A stretch of 16,664 nucleotides of DNA, from assembly GCA_028565635.1 (NCBI GenBank), contig JAOXYB010023147.1:1-16664 (forward strand), written 5' to 3'. The DNA is from Phoronis ovalis (Eukaryota; Phoronida; Phoronidae). Shown in pieces: positions 15,952-16,664 of this stretch. Within the stretch, counting starts at the first letter, position 1; each line of letters opens with the position of its first letter. A model generated the notes under the pieces. It saw only the letters and a program-made list of their open reading frames with translations. It ran no database searches and was not told the origin of the DNA. The position numbers and the translations under genes are program-made.

Positions 15952-16664
15952 CTGATAAGAATACAATCAATAAAATTAAATCATGAAAATTAATAAGCAC
16001 GTGTCTTAAAAACTTGCTTTTTCTACGATTTCCTCAAACTTTTGATTATGTTGCTTACCAAAAATCAACACATTGTTACCAGTGTCGAATGGTCAATATA
16101 AAGAGATGAACAACTCTCACCATGTGCTTGACATGAATAACCCACTTCCCAATCCAATAATTGATTTAGAACAAATGTAAGATGCCAGGTAAAACTATTC
16201 ACATGACGAAATTGTTGAAAGCTCAAGGATAATTCTAATTTTCTACGGGGTACATTAAATAAAGCAGAAATAAATGTGCATATGATTCAAGTTCTTATTA
16301 AATCTTTGAGGGATTCACTTGTGGTATCAGCTACGATGTACTTTTCTTTCAGCATATATTTTAGGGCAGGTTGCCCAAAATAATTTCAACTTCAGATAAG
16401 TGCTACGAGCTGAAAGACTGAACTCAACAAAAGGACACTGGGAACGTTAAAAACCATGTACACGTTAAACTCCTGTTGCATCCATTAACGTAATTTTCTA
16501 CAGGTCTACAATTACATCAGAGTGAACGAGTACCATTAAAATCTAAAAATATAGTCCCAACATTGGCATAAGTACACCATTAGACTTCCCATCCAACTCA
16601 ATACAAAAACGTTGTAACGTTCATGCACATATCAAATAGAGCAACATTCCCGGAACTATTATCT
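15952..16664. other. Presumed DOT1L intron to the right edge
   Basis: 713 bases. I looked on the - strand for the end of the methyltransferase core (a VSWTGKPVSYYLH-like exon) and did not find it, so the intron probably continues past the window. Confidence 0.5.

Noticed and set aside
15952-16664. Search for DOT1L catalytic-core exons on the - strand
   Set aside because: No stretch resembling the end of the methyltransferase core with usable splice sites was found.
1-16664. CRISPR arrays, operons or bacterial mobile systems
   Set aside because: The window is clearly intron-bearing animal DNA; no regularly spaced repeats or prokaryotic gene layout exist.

Overview
This window is nuclear DNA from an animal, most likely an invertebrate. 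Both genes are interrupted by many short, AT-rich introns with GT..AG borders. Both encode chromatin enzymes whose closest remembered relatives are the vertebrate proteins KAT14 and DOT1L, but with much divergence outside the core motifs. The introns hold several long imperfect palindromes of the foldback or MITE type. I cannot place the phylum from sequence alone. All protein assignments rest on remembered family motifs and on splice-phase reconstruction; no search was run.

Left part (1-5840, + strand): the 3' end of a KAT14 (CSRP2BP, ATAC-complex acetyltransferase) orthologue. Eight exons (691-883, 1176-1296, 1645-1776, 2842-2954, 3296-3382, 3934-4052, 4159-4340, 5544-5717) join in phase and give the last 372 residues: an acidic/serine linker, the conserved middle region and the C-terminal GNAT domain. 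A polyA signal lies at 5821. The N-terminal half is upstream of the window.

Middle (5840-7550): a gap of about 1.5-1.7 kb between two convergent genes, holding one copy of a palindromic repeat that also occurs inside the last KAT14 intron.

Right part (7400-15951, - strand): the post-catalytic part of a DOT1L (H3K79 methyltransferase) orthologue. It starts at the residues that directly follow the methyltransferase core and continues through a basic region, the coiled coil and conserved Ser/Pro-rich blocks. One block resembles the AF9/ENL-binding site. The catalytic domain lies beyond the right edge. The gene then either stops at 10772 or splices (donor after 10936, acceptor before 10473, matching phase) into a 2.8-kb terminal exon. 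That exon encodes about 940 residues of SR-rich and Asn/Gly/Pro/Ser-rich low-complexity protein with internal tandem repeats. I find no counterpart to this tail in the human DOT1L that I remember, and it is the most unusual item in the window.

Introns carry three noteworthy repeat structures: a palindrome of about 735 bp (1925-2660), an inverted-repeat element of about 842 bp (4499-5340) with a second foldback family at its centre, and a 73-bp direct repeat on either side of a small DOT1L exon (14098-14170 and 14994-15066).
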